Both the position numbers and the translations under genes were made by a program. The notes under the pieces were generated by a model. It saw only the letters and a program-made list of their open reading frames with translations, did no database searches and had not been told where the DNA came from. A stretch of DNA of 64,000 bases, from positions 636,159 to 700,158 of the forward strand of contig NZ_VITY01000003.1 of assembly GCF_007993935.1 (NCBI RefSeq), given 5' to 3'. Positions 31,501 through 40,392 of the stretch are shown piece by piece; positions within the stretch are counted from its first letter, which is position 1, and each line of letters begins with the position of its first letter. The stretch is from Bradyrhizobium macuxiense (GTDB lineage: Bacteria > Pseudomonadota > Alphaproteobacteria > Rhizobiales > Xanthobacteraceae).

Positions 31501-34500
31501 CTGACCGCCGAGCCGTCCCTCGACGCCGACTTCGCGCGCCACGCTGGTGACCTGTTCGGCGAAGGTCGCAAGCGTTTCCGTCATGTTGTTGATGGTGTCG
31601 GCGAGCGCGGCCACCTCACCCTTCGACTTCACCGTTAGATTTTGCTTCAGGTCGCCGTTGGCGACCGCGGTCACCACCTTGACGATGCCGCGCACCTGCT
31701 CGGTCAGGTTCGCCGCCATGACGTTGACGGTGTCGGTGAGGTCCTTCCAGGTGCCGGCAACGCCGCGCACCTCGGCCTGGCCGCCGAGCTTGCCCTCGGT
31801 GCCGACTTCGCGGGCGACGCGCGTCACCTCGCCGGCGAAGGCGTTGAGCTGGTCCACCATCGTGTTGATGGTGTTCTTCAGCTCAAGGATTTCGCCCTTC
31901 ACGTCGACCGTGATCTTGCGCGACAGGTCGCCGCGCGCCACGGCGGTGGTCACTTCCGCGATGTTGCGGACCTGGGTGGTCAGGTTCGCGGCCAAGAGGT
32001 TGACGTTGTCGGTGAGGTCCTTCCAGGTGCCGCCGACGCCGGGCACCACGGCCTGGCCGCCGAGCCGTCCCTCGGTGCCGACCTCGCGCGCCACGCGCGT
32101 CACTTCGGCGGCGAACGAGCGCAGCTGCTCGACCATCGTGTTCAGGGTGTCCTTGAGCAGCAGGATCTCGCCGCGCACGTCCACTGTGATCTTCTTCGAC
32201 AGGTCGCCGCCGGCGATCGCGCTCGCCACCTCGGCGATGTTGCGGACCTGCGCGGTCAGGTTCGACGCCATGAAGTTGACGTTGTCGGTGAGGTCCTTCC
32301 AGGTGCCGGCGACGCCGGGCACCTCGGCCTGGCCGCCGAGCTTGCCCTCGGTGCCGACCTCGCGCGCGACGCGCGTCACTTCGCCGGCAAAGCCGTTGAG
32401 CTGGTCGACCATCGTGTTGATGGTGTTCTTCAGCTCGAGAATTTCGCCCTTCACGTCGACCGTGATCTTGCGCGACAGGTCGCCGCGCGCCACGGCGGTC
32501 GTCACCTCGGCGATGTTGCGGACCTGCGCCGTCAGATTGCCGGCCATCGAGTTGACGTTGTCAGTCAGGTCCTTCCAGGTGCCGGCGACGCCGGGCACGT
32601 TGGCCTGGCCGCCGAGGCTGCCGTCGGTGCCGACCTCGCGCGCCACGCGCGTCACCTCGCCCGCGAAACGGTTGAGCTGGTCGACCATCGTGTTCAGCGT
32701 CTCCTTCAGCTGAAGGATCTCTCCGCGCACGTCGACCGTGATCTTGCGCGACAGGTCGCCGCCTGCGATTGCGGTTGCGACTTCCGCGATGTTGCGGACC
32801 TGCGCCGTGAGGTTACCGGCCATCGAGTTGACGCTGTCGGTCAGATCCTTCCAGGTGCCGGCGACGCCCGGCACCTCGGCCTGGCCGCCGAGCTTGCCGT
32901 CGGTGCCGACCTCGCGCGCCACGCGCGTCACCTCGCCCGCGAAGGCGTTGAGCTGGTCGACCATCGTGTTGAGCGTTTCCTTCAGCTGAAGGATTTCGCC
33001 GGACACATTCACCGTGATCTTTTTCGACAGGTCGCCCTTCGCGACCGCGGTCGCGACCTCGGCGATGTTGCGGACTTGCGCCGTCAGGTTCGAGGCCATC
33101 GAGTTGACACTGTCGGTCAGGTCTTTCCAGGTGCCGGCGACGCCGCGCACTTCGGCCTGGCCGCCGAGCTTGCCTTCGGTGCCGACCTCGCGCGCCACGC
33201 GCGTCACTTCGCCGGCGAAGGCGTTGAGCTGGTCCACCATCGTGTTGATGGTGTCCTTCAGCTCGAGGATTTCGCCGCGCACGTCGACCGTGATCTTCTT
33301 CGACAGGTCGCCATTGGCGACCGCTGTCGTGACGCCGGCGATGTTGCGGACCTGCGCCGTCAGGTTCGACGCCATGAAGTTGACGTTGTCGGTCAGGTCC
33401 TTCCAGGTGCCGGCGACGCCGAGCACGTTGGCCTGGCCGCCGAGCTTGCCTTCGGTGCCGACCTCGCGCGCCACGCGCGTCACTTCCGACGCGAAGGCGT
33501 TGAGCTGGTCGACCATCGTGTTGAGCGTTTCCTTCAGCTGAAGGATTTCGCCCGACACGTTCACCGTGATCTTCTTCGACAGGTCGCCGCCGGCGATCGC
33601 GGTCGCGACGTCGGCGATGTTGCGGACCTGCGCGGTCAGGTTCGACGCCATGAAGTTGACGTTGTCGGTCAGGTCCTTCCAGGTGCCGGCGACGCCGGGT
33701 ACCTGGGCCTGGCCGCCGAGCTTGCCCTCGGTGCCGACCTCGCGCGCCACGCGCGTCACTTCCGAGGCAAACGAATTGAGCTGGTCGACCATCGTGTTGA
33801 TGGTGTCCTTCAGCTCGAGGATTTCACCGCTGACGTCGACCGTGATCTTGCGCGACAGGTCGCCGCGCGCCACGGCCGTGGTCACGTTGGCGATGTTGCG
33901 GACCTGAGCGGTCAGGTTGCCGCACATCGCGTTCACGGAGTCGGTGAGGTCCTTCCAGGTGCCGGCGACGCCCGGCACGATCGCCTGGCCGCCGAGCTTG
34001 CCGTCGGTACCGACTTCGCGCGCCACGCGCGTCACTTCCGATGCGAATGAACGCAGCTGATCGACCATCGTGTTGATGGCCTCCTTCAGCTGCAGGATCT
34101 CGCCGCGTACGTCGACCGTGATCTTCTTCGACAAGTCGCCGTTGGCGACCGCGATCGTCACCTCGGCGATGTTGCGGACCTGGCCGGTCAGGTTGTTGGC
34201 CATCGAGTTGACGCTCTCGGTCAGGTCCTTCCAGACGCCGGTCACCTCCGGCACCTGGGCCTGGCCACCGAGCTTGCCTTCGGTGCCGACTTCGCGGGCC
34301 ACGCGCGTCACTTCCGAGGTAAAAACCGAGAGCTGCTTGATCATCGTGTTGACGATGTTCGCAGACTGCAGGAATTCGCCGCGCAGCGGCCTGCCCTCCA
34401 CGTCGAGCTGCACGGTCTGCAGCAAGTCGCCCTGCGCGACCGCTGCGACCGCGCGGGTGACTTCGCGGGTCGGCCACAAGAGATCGTCGATCAGCGTGTT

Positions 34501-34824
34501 GACCGAGCTTTCCATGTCAGCCCACGCGCCACTGGCGAGGCCGAAATTGACGCGCTGGCGGGTCTGTCCTTCGCGGCCGACGACCTGCCCGACGCGCGCC
34601 AATTGCTGCGCCATGCGCTCGTTGGCGGCGGCGATTTCGTTGAAGGCGTCCGCGATCTTGCCGTCGATACCGAGATAATCGCCACGCATCCGCACCGAGA
34701 AGTCGCCGCCGCGCATCGCCTGCAGCGACTGCAGCAGATCGTGCGAGGAATCGAGACTTCCATTCGATGATTGGGCGCGGCGTGTATCAGCACGGGGACG
34801 AGGCGGCGAACCGAGATCGGTCAT
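28537..34824 (-). CDS. Poly-HAMP hybrid histidine kinase with GAF and three receiver domains
   Basis: This 2095-residue protein has no clear membrane segment. Residues about 30-1200 are a chain of HAMP domains in which eleven 92-residue units each carry a [15 protein letters not shown] HAMP and a GKLGGQA-type HAMP. After that come a GAF domain (about 1215-1375), a Gln-rich coiled coil, HisKA with [15 protein letters not shown] (near 1475), an ATPase with DTGIGIP and [10 protein letters not shown] (about 1580-1700), and receivers starting near 1738, 1855 and 1972 (VEDD, VEDN and VDDD acid pockets). The layout recalls fungal group III (Nik1-type) osmosensing kinases, but with more HAMP units. 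It is upstream of and probably co-transcribed with the REC-PAS-HWE kinase. The soluble array may sense osmotic or cytoplasmic state (inference). Confidence 0.93.
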   Translation of the reverse strand: MTDLGSPPRPRADTRRAQSSNGSLDSSHDLLQSLQAMRGGDFSVRMRGDYLGIDGKIADAFNEIAAANERMAQQLARVGQVVGREGQTRQRVNFGLASGAWADMESSVNTLIDDLLWPTREVTRAVAAVAQGDLLQTVQLDVEGRPLRGEFLQSANIVNTMIKQLSVFTSEVTRVAREVGTEGKLGGQAQVPEVTGVWKDLTESVNSMANNLTGQVRNIAEVTIAVANGDLSKKITVDVRGEILQLKEAINTMVDQLRSFASEVTRVAREVGTDGKLGGQAIVPGVAGTWKDLTDSVNAMCGNLTAQVRNIANVTTAVARGDLSRKITVDVSGEILELKDTINTMVDQLNSFASEVTRVAREVGTEGKLGGQAQVPGVAGTWKDLTDNVNFMASNLTAQVRNIADVATAIAGGDLSKKITVNVSGEILQLKETLNTMVDQLNAFASEVTRVAREVGTEGKLGGQANVLGVAGTWKDLTDNVNFMASNLTAQVRNIAGVTTAVANGDLSKKITVDVRGEILELKDTINTMVDQLNAFAGEVTRVAREVGTEGKLGGQAEVRGVAGTWKDLTDSVNSMASNLTAQVRNIAEVATAVAKGDLSKKITVNVSGEILQLKETLNTMVDQLNAFAGEVTRVAREVGTDGKLGGQAEVPGVAGTWKDLTDSVNSMAGNLTAQVRNIAEVATAIAGGDLSRKITVDVRGEILQLKETLNTMVDQLNRFAGEVTRVAREVGTDGSLGGQANVPGVAGTWKDLTDNVNSMAGNLTAQVRNIAEVTTAVARGDLSRKITVDVKGEILELKNTINTMVDQLNGFAGEVTRVAREVGTEGKLGGQAEVPGVAGTWKDLTDNVNFMASNLTAQVRNIAEVASAIAGGDLSKKITVDVRGEILLLKDTLNTMVEQLRSFAAEVTRVAREVGTEGRLGGQAVVPGVGGTWKDLTDNVNLLAANLTTQVRNIAEVTTAVARGDLSRKITVDVKGEILELKNTINTMVDQLNAFAGEVTRVAREVGTEGKLGGQAEVRGVAGTWKDLTDTVNVMAANLTEQVRGIVKVVTAVANGDLKQNLTVKSKGEVAALADTINNMTETLATFAEQVTSVAREVGVEGRLGGQANVPGTEGTWKDLTGNVNLLAANLTSQVRAIAEVATAVTKGDLTRSIQVDVRGEVAELKDNINTMIGNLRLTTERNTEQDWLKTNLARFTNMLQGQRDLATVGRLLLTELAPLINAHMGVIYQVDNPENAQLRLLSAYASDSSNPHPQIVQFGEGLIGQCALDKRQRLVSDIPGDAVPINSALMRIMPKNLVVFPVQFENQVKAVIELSSISSFTTSQITFLEQLTDSIGIVLNSIEATMQTEALLKQSQQLAGELQTQQKELQQTNDQLEQKAQQLAERNVDVERKNQEIEQARRALEEKATELSLTSKYKSEFLANMSHELRTPLNSILILGQQLTENPDGNLTGKQVEFARTIHGAGTDLLNLISDILDLSKIESGTVTVDAEEILTSSLLETVGRPFRHEAENRHLSFSIDVDSNLARSMVTDSKRLQQVLKNLLSNAFKFTADGGVSLTVSAALGGWSAEHPILNAAPAVVAFEVSDTGIGIPQDKQKLIFEAFQQADAGTSRKYGGTGLGLAISRELASLLGGEIHLRSAPGKGSTFILYLPLKYAGPSVALRPQAPLPMPHTPAPSLQATGAQERVIEQLPDDRHELEPGDTILLIVEDDPHYARVLIDLARDKGFKVLVASRGAEALDLAKQFQPSAVSLDVFLPDMLGWTVLSQLKHNPLTRHIPVQIITLDEDRQHALARGAFSFVNKPTTTEGVSAALSQIKEYARPRRKRLLIVEDNAAEQLSITELLGHEDIEIVTSGTGAGALSTLRENPCDCVVLDLRLPDMSGFEVLDQIRKDDKLSNIPVVVFTGRELSAEEDAELHTMARSIVVKGVESPERLLDETSLFLHRVITELPVEKQRMLEKLNSSDEDLIGKTALLVDDDARNIFALSSVLERRGMKVLTATTGHEAISLVESNPKIAIVLMDIMMPQMDGYQTIGAIRQNPAFARLPIIALTAKAMKGDREKCLEAGASDYLAKPVNTEQLLLAIRMWLHR
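31330..34720 (-). repeat. Eleven tandem 276-bp HAMP-pair coding repeats
   Basis: The motif around GAGGTCCTTCCAGG recurs at exact 276-bp steps (starts at 34221, 33945, 33669 and so on to 31461), encoding eleven 92-residue units. Units are highly similar in DNA as well as protein, so the array should be prone to recombination-driven gain or loss of whole units. Confidence 0.92.
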
Positions 34825-35014
34825 GGAATTTCCCCTACGCGCTGGCTACGAATCCGGGGACTCGGGAAAGCCAGTGTGACCATAAGAATGACTGCCTTGG
34901 ATCTATTCAAGCGGGAAAACGCCAAAACCGCGATTTGTGACGCAAACCGAGTGGCTTAATGGTGAATGGAACCAAAAGTTCCAATGACGAATGAAACTTT
35001 TTCGCGAAACGTTG

Positions 35015-35197
35015 CTAGCGATCTGCCGGCCAGGTTCGCCGCACCAATTGCACCCGTTCGATGCGGCTGCATTGCTCGCAGCGATACTGAAGAATGTCCC
35101 TGCCCTCGCTGCCTGGAGAGCTGCTCTCAAGCCGCATCGTCCTGACGCAGCTGATGCAGGAGATCAGCGTCAGCAGCGGGCTACGATCGTCATTCAT
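35015..35197 (-). CDS. Small CxxC zinc-ribbon-like protein (60 aa)
   Basis: From ATG at 35197 (MNDDRSPLLTLISCISC) the product has 60 residues with CISC near residue 14 and CEQC near residue 43, separated by a basic strand-turn segment ending RIERVQLVRR. Two CxxC pairs at this spacing indicate a small zinc ribbon. Similar short proteins are frequent in Bradyrhizobium, with unknown function. An upstream in-frame start at 35293 would add 32 residues without clear character. It has the same orientation as the poly-HAMP kinase gene, 190 bp upstream of it. Confidence 0.6.
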   Translation of the reverse strand: MNDDRSPLLTLISCISCVRTMRLESSSPGSEGRDILQYRCEQCSRIERVQLVRRTWPADR

Positions 35198-35363
35198 CGA
35201 TGCCCGCGGTGGCGCGGTCGGATCGGTGATCATGGCGCTGGGCGATGCTATGGTGTCGGCTCTCACCACAACAAAATGCCGATCCTGCGGCACAGGTTCC
35301 GGCCTGGAAACCCGATTTAGGCTCGAGGCGGCGCGTCGGCCCTGGTTCAGCCGAGCGGCGGGA

Positions 35364-35699
35364 TCACACCCTGGCGTTGCCGTGGCCCGGTTTGGGCTTG
35401 GCCTTATCCGGCCTGGTCTTGTTCAGCTTGGCCTTGTCCGGCTTGGCCGTCGCGATCGGGCGATCCGCATAGCTTCGGCTCAGCCGCTCGCGAACGGTCG
35501 GGAGGCGCTCGCCGCCACCAGCGGCTTTCCATCGGCCGATCAGCTCGGTGACTTCGGCGCGCATTGCCATCAGCCGGTAGGAGGCTTCGCTGCAATCCAG
35601 GTCGCGGTTTACCTGGTCCCGGATCGACGCTTCGATCAAGGTCATCTCAGCCCGCAAAGTGCTGATCCTGCGACGAATTTCATTGATCTTGTTGTCCAT
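35364..35699 (-). CDS. Hypothetical coiled-coil protein with basic C-terminus (111 aa)
   Basis: The N-terminal 70 residues form a helical heptad-rich region (MDNKINEIRRRISTLRAEM...), followed by a Lys/Pro-rich tail (KPDKAKLNKTRPDKAKPKPG). This is a composition seen in nucleic-acid-associated small proteins. No family was recognised. Its start lies only 9 bp from an SOS-type GAAC-N7-GAAC box, so it may be DNA-damage controlled. Confidence 0.65.
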   Translation of the reverse strand: MDNKINEIRRRISTLRAEMTLIEASIRDQVNRDLDCSEASYRLMAMRAEVTELIGRWKAAGGGERLPTVRERLSRSYADRPIATAKPDKAKLNKTRPDKAKPKPGHGNARV

Positions 35700-35708
35700 G
35701 GCTTATTA

Positions 35709-35723
35709 GAACAAAAATAGAAC
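35709..35723. promoter_or_regulatory. SOS/LexA-type box (GAAC-N7-GAAC)
   Basis: GAACAAAAATAGAAC is a perfect direct-repeat box; its complement is GTTC-N7-GTTC, the form recognised by alphaproteobacterial LexA. It sits between two divergent small genes starting at 35699 and 35761, where it could repress one or both. Confidence 0.65.
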
Positions 35724-35760
35724 ATATTGTCAAGTCACGATCCGGCAAGCGAGGTGGACG

Positions 35761-35961
35761 ATGAGCATGGCAGCGGTGAAATTTGGCGGGGTTGCGGACC
35801 GGCTCGGCGGGCTGATGTCGCGCGCCCAGGCGCTGCGGTTGAGGAGCCTCGCCGAGGAGGCCTATCAGCCGAACCAATACGCGCGCGACCTGACGTCAGA
35901 GGAAGCCGAACGGCGCATCGATGCCCTGCGGGCGGAGATTGCGCTGGCGGACTCGTTCTGA
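35761..35961 (+). CDS. DUF3072-like small protein (66 aa)
   Basis: ATG at 35761 gives 66 residues. The segment MSRAQALRLRSLAEEAYQP followed by LTSEEAERRIDALRAEI matches the DUF3072 pattern (T/S-x-A-Q-x-x-x-L-x-x-L-x-E-E-A ... L-T/S-x-x-E-A-x-x-R-I-D-x-L). This two-helix module is of unknown function. It is divergent from the 111-residue gene across an SOS-type box. Confidence 0.75.
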   Translation: MSMAAVKFGGVADRLGGLMSRAQALRLRSLAEEAYQPNQYARDLTSEEAERRIDALRAEIALADSF

Positions 35962-36061
35962 CCCCCAGCCGGCCGAGCCGGACAACTCCCTTAAGGCTTT
36001 GATAGAGCGGCGCAGCTAGGTCTGTTCTGTTATGGCTGCATGACCTTTGGGGGAGCCTTTC

Positions 36062-36316
36062 GTGCTGGAGCTGGAGAAGCGGTCGCCGCTCGCGTTCCCG
36101 ATCACGCTGAAAGACGGGCGCATCCTCGCGACGGTCGGCGATGCCGCGGACTATCTGTCAACGCTGAACGCCGATCAGCGCGAGCGCGGCTATTGGAAGA
36201 CGGCGATCTTGATGTTCAACAACGCGATGCGCGAACCCAGCTATCTGAGGATCGCAACGATCAACATGCGCTCTGCCCTTGTGTATGACCGCCTCGCCGA
36301 CGACGTCGGCCCGTGA
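36062..36316 (+). CDS. DUF982-like small protein A (84 aa)
   Basis: GTG at 36062 follows GGGGGAG with 7-nt spacing; an in-frame TTG at 36047 would add five residues. The product has a beta strand pair, FPITLKDGRILATVGDAADYLSTL, then a helical region ending NMRSALVYDRLA. This resembles DUF982, a small family confined mostly to rhizobia, of unknown function. It aligns with the convergent gene at 36478-36735, so the two are paralogues. Confidence 0.7.
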   Translation: MLELEKRSPLAFPITLKDGRILATVGDAADYLSTLNADQRERGYWKTAILMFNNAMREPSYLRIATINMRSALVYDRLADDVGP

Positions 36317-36441
36317 TTGTGGCGTGGCAGCTACAGCCGAATCGGCGGTGGTTGCGTAGGGCCGTCTTCGTTATGGCCGCAAACAAGGTAACGGCGGTAC
36401 ACGCGACGGCCGGGCGCGCAATGCACTTCGGCCGCACTCTC

Positions 36442-36478
36442 GGGCCGCCTCAGAGGGTCAAGGCGGCCCATTTCTTTT
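36442..36478 (+). terminator. Intrinsic terminator between the convergent DUF982-like genes
   Basis: GGGCCGCCT (36442-36450) pairs perfectly with AGGCGGCCC (36461-36469) and is followed by ATTTCTTTT. The T-rich side makes it a plus-strand terminator for gene A, although it lies 125 bp after that stop codon. Confidence 0.7.
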
Positions 36479-36735
36479 CAAAGCAATTTTGCGCGGACGA
36501 ACAACGTCCGCAACGCGTTGGTCGCTTGCACCGTCAGCATCGCGTTCCCCGCGGCGCGTTCCAGCGCAACCAGCGCTTCGTCATGCAGCGAGCGGAACTC
36601 CATCCATTCGACGGCGCTGAGATTGCTGATGAAGCGGTAGGCCTGGCCGACGGTCGCGAGCGTCACCGTCTCGCCGTTCAGCCGCACCTGGAATATCGCC
36701 TTCAGCGGTGTATCGGATTTGGAAACGTCACCCAT
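36478..36735 (-). CDS. DUF982-like small protein B (85 aa)
   Basis: The product has 85 residues. FQVRLNGETVTLATVGQAYRF aligns with FPITLKDGRILATVGDAADY of protein A, and both end in an A-M/L-x-x-x ... N-A/M-R-x-A/L helical segment. It therefore belongs to the same DUF982-like group. The gene faces protein A tail to tail across a hairpin terminator, a layout expected from an inverted duplication followed by divergence. Function unknown. Confidence 0.7.
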   Translation of the reverse strand: MGDVSKSDTPLKAIFQVRLNGETVTLATVGQAYRFISNLSAVEWMEFRSLHDEALVALERAAGNAMLTVQATNALRTLFVRAKLL

Positions 36736-36847
36736 GGCGGGGTTGTGCTCCGCGCCGCGTTAATGTCAATCTAATTTCTCTGCGCCCGCGCAGGTCCGCC
36801 TGCCCCACTGAATCGCATTGTCTGTTAGCGTTTCGTGGGGGTGATTC

Positions 36848-38917
36848 GTGCCTGATCTTGCCAACACAGCCTATCTCGATGCGCTCAATTCCGAGCAGCG
36901 CCGCGCCGTCGAGCACGGCGTCGGCAAGGATTGCATCGTGGGCGCGCCGCTGCTGGTGATCGCGGGCGCGGGCTCCGGCAAGACCAACACGCTCGCCCAT
37001 CGCGTCGCACATCTGATCGTCGCGGGCGCCGATCCACGCCGCATCCTGTTGATGACCTTTTCGCGGCGCGCCGCCGCCGAGATGGCAGGCCGCGTCGAGC
37101 GCATCGCACGGCGCGTGCTGGGCGACCGCGCCTCGATCATGACCGATGCGCTGAACTGGGCCGGCACGTTCCATGGCATCGGCGCGCGGCTGCTGCGCGA
37201 ATTCGCCGAGCGCATCGCCCTCGACCCGGCCTTCACGATCCATGACCGCGAGGACTCCGCCGATCTGATCAACCTGGTCCGCCATGACCTCGGTTTCTCC
37301 CGCACCGAAAGCCGGTTCCCGACCAAGGGCACCTGCCTTGCGATCTACTCGCGTTGCGTGAATGCGGAGATGCCGATCGAGGCCGTACTCGGCCAGTTCT
37401 TCCCGTGGTGCTCCGGCTGGGCGGGCGAGCTGAAGCAATTGTTCGCGGCCTATGTCGAAGCCAAGCAGCGGCAGAACGTGCTCGATTACGACGACCTACT
37501 GCTCTACTGGGCGCAGATGGTGACCGACCCGGCGCTGGCCGAGGAGATCGGCGGCCGCTTCGACCATGTGATGGTCGACGAATATCAGGACACCAACCGC
37601 CTGCAGTCCTCGATCCTGCTCGCGCTCAAGCCGGCAGGACGCGGGCTCACCGTGGTCGGCGACGACGCGCAGTCGATCTATTCGTTCCGCGCCGCGACCG
37701 TGCGCAACATCCTGGACTTCCCGGCGCAATTCAGCCCAGCCGCCGAGATTGTCACGCTCGATCGCAACTATCGCTCGACCCAGCCGATCCTGTCGGCCGC
37801 CAATGGCGTGATCTCGCTTGCCAAGGAACGCTTCACCAAGAACCTGTGGACCGACCGGACCTCGACCCGCAAGCCGTTGTTGGTCACGATCCGCGACGAG
37901 GCCGATCAGGCGCGCTACATCGTCGAGCAGGTGCTGGCCAATCGAGAGGAAGGCACGCTGTTGAAGCATCAGGCGGTGCTGTTCCGCACCTCCTCGCACA
38001 GCGGACCGCTCGAGGTCGAGCTGACCCGCCGCAACATTCCGTTCGTGAAGTTCGGTGGCCTCAAATTCCTCGATGCCGCACACGTCAAGGACATGCTGGC
38101 GCTGCTGCGTTTCACGGCCAATCCGCGCGACCGGGTCGCCGGCTTTCGCATCCTGCATCTGTTACCCGGCGTCGGGCCGGCCTCGGCGCAGCGGGTGCTC
38201 GACCACATGGCCGAGGCCGCCGATCCGATCGCCGCGCTCGCCGCGCTGCCGGCCCCGCCCCGCGCCGGCGCCGACTGGCGGCTGTTCGTCGAGGCGATCG
38301 AGAATCTCCGCTACTCGGAATGGCCCGTCGACATCGAGCGCGCGCGCCTGTGGTACGAGCCCCATCTCGATCGCATCCATGAGGACAGCGAGGTTCGCCG
38401 CGCCGACCTCATCCAGCTCGAGCAGATTGCCGCCGGCTATCCGTCGCGCGAACGCTTCCTCACCGAGCTCACGCTCGATCCGCCCGACGCGACCAGCGAT
38501 CAGGCCGGCGTGCCCCTGCTCGACGAGGATTACCTGATCCTGTCGACCATCCATTCCGCCAAGGGACAGGAGTGGAAGTCGGTCTATGTGCTCAACGTCG
38601 TCGACGGCTGCATGCCTTCCGACCTCGGCGCCGGCACCTCGGCCGAACTCGAGGAGGAGCGCCGCCTGCTCTATGTCGCCATGACCCGCGCCAAGGACGA
38701 TCTGCATCTGATGGTGCCGCAGCGCTTCTTCGTCCACGGCCAGGCCGCCAAGGGCGACCGGCACATGTACGCCTCGCGTACCCGCTTCATCCCGGAACGG
38801 CTGCTGCCGATGTTCGAGCGGACCACGTGGCCACGGGCCGCCGCAGCGCAGGCTTCCTCCGCCAGCCGCGCGCCGCCGATCGACATCGGCGCCCGGATGC
38901 GCGGCATGTGGCGCTGA
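36848..38917 (+). CDS. UvrD/Rep-family ATP-dependent DNA helicase
   Basis: GTG at 36848 follows a strong GGGGGTGA ribosome site; the product has 689 residues. Superfamily 1A motifs run in order: Q motif LNSEQRRAVEHG; Walker A IAGAGSGKTNT; Ia LMTFSRRAAAEM; motif II VMVDEYQDTN; motif III GDDAQSIYSFR; motif IV LDRNYRST; motif V TIHSAKGQEWKSVYV; and motif VI YVAMTRAKDDLHL. This class unwinds DNA 3' to 5' in repair or replication restart. It is shorter at the C-terminus than classical UvrD and lacks RecB-type nuclease residues, so it is a UvrD/PcrA-like paralogue rather than certainly UvrD itself. Confidence 0.92.
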   Translation: MPDLANTAYLDALNSEQRRAVEHGVGKDCIVGAPLLVIAGAGSGKTNTLAHRVAHLIVAGADPRRILLMTFSRRAAAEMAGRVERIARRVLGDRASIMTDALNWAGTFHGIGARLLREFAERIALDPAFTIHDREDSADLINLVRHDLGFSRTESRFPTKGTCLAIYSRCVNAEMPIEAVLGQFFPWCSGWAGELKQLFAAYVEAKQRQNVLDYDDLLLYWAQMVTDPALAEEIGGRFDHVMVDEYQDTNRLQSSILLALKPAGRGLTVVGDDAQSIYSFRAATVRNILDFPAQFSPAAEIVTLDRNYRSTQPILSAANGVISLAKERFTKNLWTDRTSTRKPLLVTIRDEADQARYIVEQVLANREEGTLLKHQAVLFRTSSHSGPLEVELTRRNIPFVKFGGLKFLDAAHVKDMLALLRFTANPRDRVAGFRILHLLPGVGPASAQRVLDHMAEAADPIAALAALPAPPRAGADWRLFVEAIENLRYSEWPVDIERARLWYEPHLDRIHEDSEVRRADLIQLEQIAAGYPSRERFLTELTLDPPDATSDQAGVPLLDEDYLILSTIHSAKGQEWKSVYVLNVVDGCMPSDLGAGTSAELEEERRLLYVAMTRAKDDLHLMVPQRFFVHGQAAKGDRHMYASRTRFIPERLLPMFERTTWPRAAAAQASSASRAPPIDIGARMRGMWR

Positions 38918-38996
38918 CGAAAATCTTGGCGACGCCCGGAACGAAGCCGCCGGCCACGCGTTGAGGCGACGTTCGTAATCGGCAAACGACCATCCC

Positions 38997-39041
38997 CGAC
39001 GGCTTCGGCGCGGTGCTCCGCGCGGGAGCCGTCGTTTTGTT
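38997..39041 (+). terminator. Intrinsic terminator of the helicase gene
   Basis: CGACGGCT (38997-39004) pairs with AGCCGTCG (39027-39034), with a secondary GC stem in the loop, followed by TTTTGTT at 39035-39041. It lies 80 bp after the helicase stop. Confidence 0.75.
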
Positions 39042-39054
39042 GCGCCGCGTCAAT

Positions 39055-39786
39055 TCACGCAGGAAACAGCGTAACCGGCTGGTCGAAGCCCTTCAGGGTG
39101 TAATCGGAACCGGCCGCCGTGATCATGTCGCGGGTTCGATCCCGTACCGCCGTCGTGACCAGGATCTCGCCGGACTTCGCCATCGCCTGGGCGCGTGCCG
39201 CGCGATTGACCACGGTGCCGATCGCTGTCAGGTCGCGATGGCTCTTGCCGAACTCACCGAAATTGGTGTCGCCGCTGTCGATACCGATGCCAATGCCGAT
39301 CTCGACATCGCCGGCGCCGATCGTGCGCACCAACGCGTCGTGCCGGTCGCGAAAGCTGCGCTGGATGTCACGCGCCGTCTGCAGGGCGCGCGCGGCATGG
39401 TCGTCCCGCTTCACTGGAAAATTGAAGATCGCAAACACCGCATCGCCGATCGTCTTGTTGAGCAGGCCGTCATAGCGCCAGATCGCGGCCGCACAGTCGT
39501 CGTAGAACGCATCCAGCAGCGACGTCAGCCCCTCCTGCGCGATGGTCTGGGTCAGCGTGGTGTAGCCCCGCAGGTCGGCGAACATCACAGTGGCATCGAT
39601 GGTCACGGCGCGCGCCTTCATGACCTTCGAGAACGCCATCTCGCAGATCGTGCAGGTGTTCGGGTTCATGCGGCTTGGCTTGATGCCGAACAGGCGGAAC
39701 GGCGCCGACAACGGGCCGCGCAAGGGGATCGGCATATGGAGGTTCTGCCAGCAACCGAGGCAGATCGATGCAGGTTCCGGAGTCAT
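39055..39786 (-). CDS. Class III adenylate/guanylate cyclase with two CxxC motifs
   Basis: From ATG at 39786 (MTPEPASICLGC) the product has 243 residues; frames further upstream overlap the PilZ gene and are not needed. The N-terminus carries CLGC (9-12) and CTIC (45-48), a four-Cys pattern that could hold zinc, an Fe-S cluster or a redox switch. The catalytic domain (about 58-243) has VMFADLRGYTTLTQ with the first metal-binding Asp, a GDAVFAIFNFP segment with the second, and the VNRAARAQAMA segment of class III cyclases. It probably makes cAMP. It lies 86 bp downstream of a PilZ gene on the same strand, hinting at crosstalk between c-di-GMP and cAMP signalling. Confidence 0.85.
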   Translation of the reverse strand: MTPEPASICLGCWQNLHMPIPLRGPLSAPFRLFGIKPSRMNPNTCTICEMAFSKVMKARAVTIDATVMFADLRGYTTLTQTIAQEGLTSLLDAFYDDCAAAIWRYDGLLNKTIGDAVFAIFNFPVKRDDHAARALQTARDIQRSFRDRHDALVRTIGAGDVEIGIGIGIDSGDTNFGEFGKSHRDLTAIGTVVNRAARAQAMAKSGEILVTTAVRDRTRDMITAAGSDYTLKGFDQPVTLFPA

Positions 39787-39872
39787 CGGCGTATCACCTG
39801 CTGTTCCAGCGACGAAGTCCACCCCACCGTAGCACGGTCGACCACGAGCGCCCCAACCGAAATTGCCGGCAC

Positions 39873-40124
39873 TCAGGCCGGCTTGACGAAGCTCACTCCA
39901 ATCCGGGTCTTCTTGCTCCAGATCACCTGGCACTCGTGGACAACCGAGGCGTCGCGGGCCATCACCAGGCGGAATCTGTGCGGGACGAAGGCCGAATTCT
40001 CGACCTCGATGGCCGCCCCTTCCGGCGATATGTTCACGATCGTGCAATGCATGACCGAACCGCCCGACGAGACATAGCCGGGTTCATTGACCTCGGTTCG
40101 CGGATGCCTGCGCTTTTCGTCCAC
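39873..40124 (-). CDS. PilZ-domain protein
   Basis: GTG at 40124 follows GGAGGAGG with 8-nt spacing; an upstream GTG at 40142 overlaps that ribosome site. The 83-residue product is a single PilZ domain with the basic box RRHPRTEV and the NISPEGAAIEV segment (N-x-S-x-x-G), the two elements that bind c-di-GMP. Single-domain PilZ proteins act as receptors for c-di-GMP and control motility, polysaccharide or enzymes. The gene leads the minus-strand pair with the cyclase. Confidence 0.85.
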   Translation of the reverse strand: MDEKRRHPRTEVNEPGYVSSGGSVMHCTIVNISPEGAAIEVENSAFVPHRFRLVMARDASVVHECQVIWSKKTRIGVSFVKPA

Positions 40125-40392
40125 CCGGACTGCCTCCTCCACCTCTCTTCACGTGAACGTGGGCGATCGGCATTGCCGGAGTCAACGGCTGGCGCGGCCC
40201 ACATCAGGCTTTCGCACCACGATTTGTGCGCAGCAGTAAGCCGAAATGCGTATCGCCTCCGCGCAGATGAGCCCCGCGTCGGCGCGGGCTTGCCGTTCGC
40301 GACGGCGCGAGGATAGCCTCATCTGATGGGCGATGCGCTGGCGCGACGCACGCTCCCAACAACAATGAACAGGCGCCATGGGGAGACGCGCC

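Noticed and set aside
29059..34050. Long plus-strand frames (859, 802 and 388 residues) opposite the poly-HAMP kinase
   Set aside because: They mirror the HAMP repeats on the other strand, have His/Asp/Arg-rich low-complexity translations and no ribosome sites.
39787..40047. N-terminal extension of the nucleotide cyclase from 40047
   Set aside because: It overlaps the PilZ gene in another frame on the same strand and shows no domain; the start at 39786 places the CxxC motif near the N-terminus.
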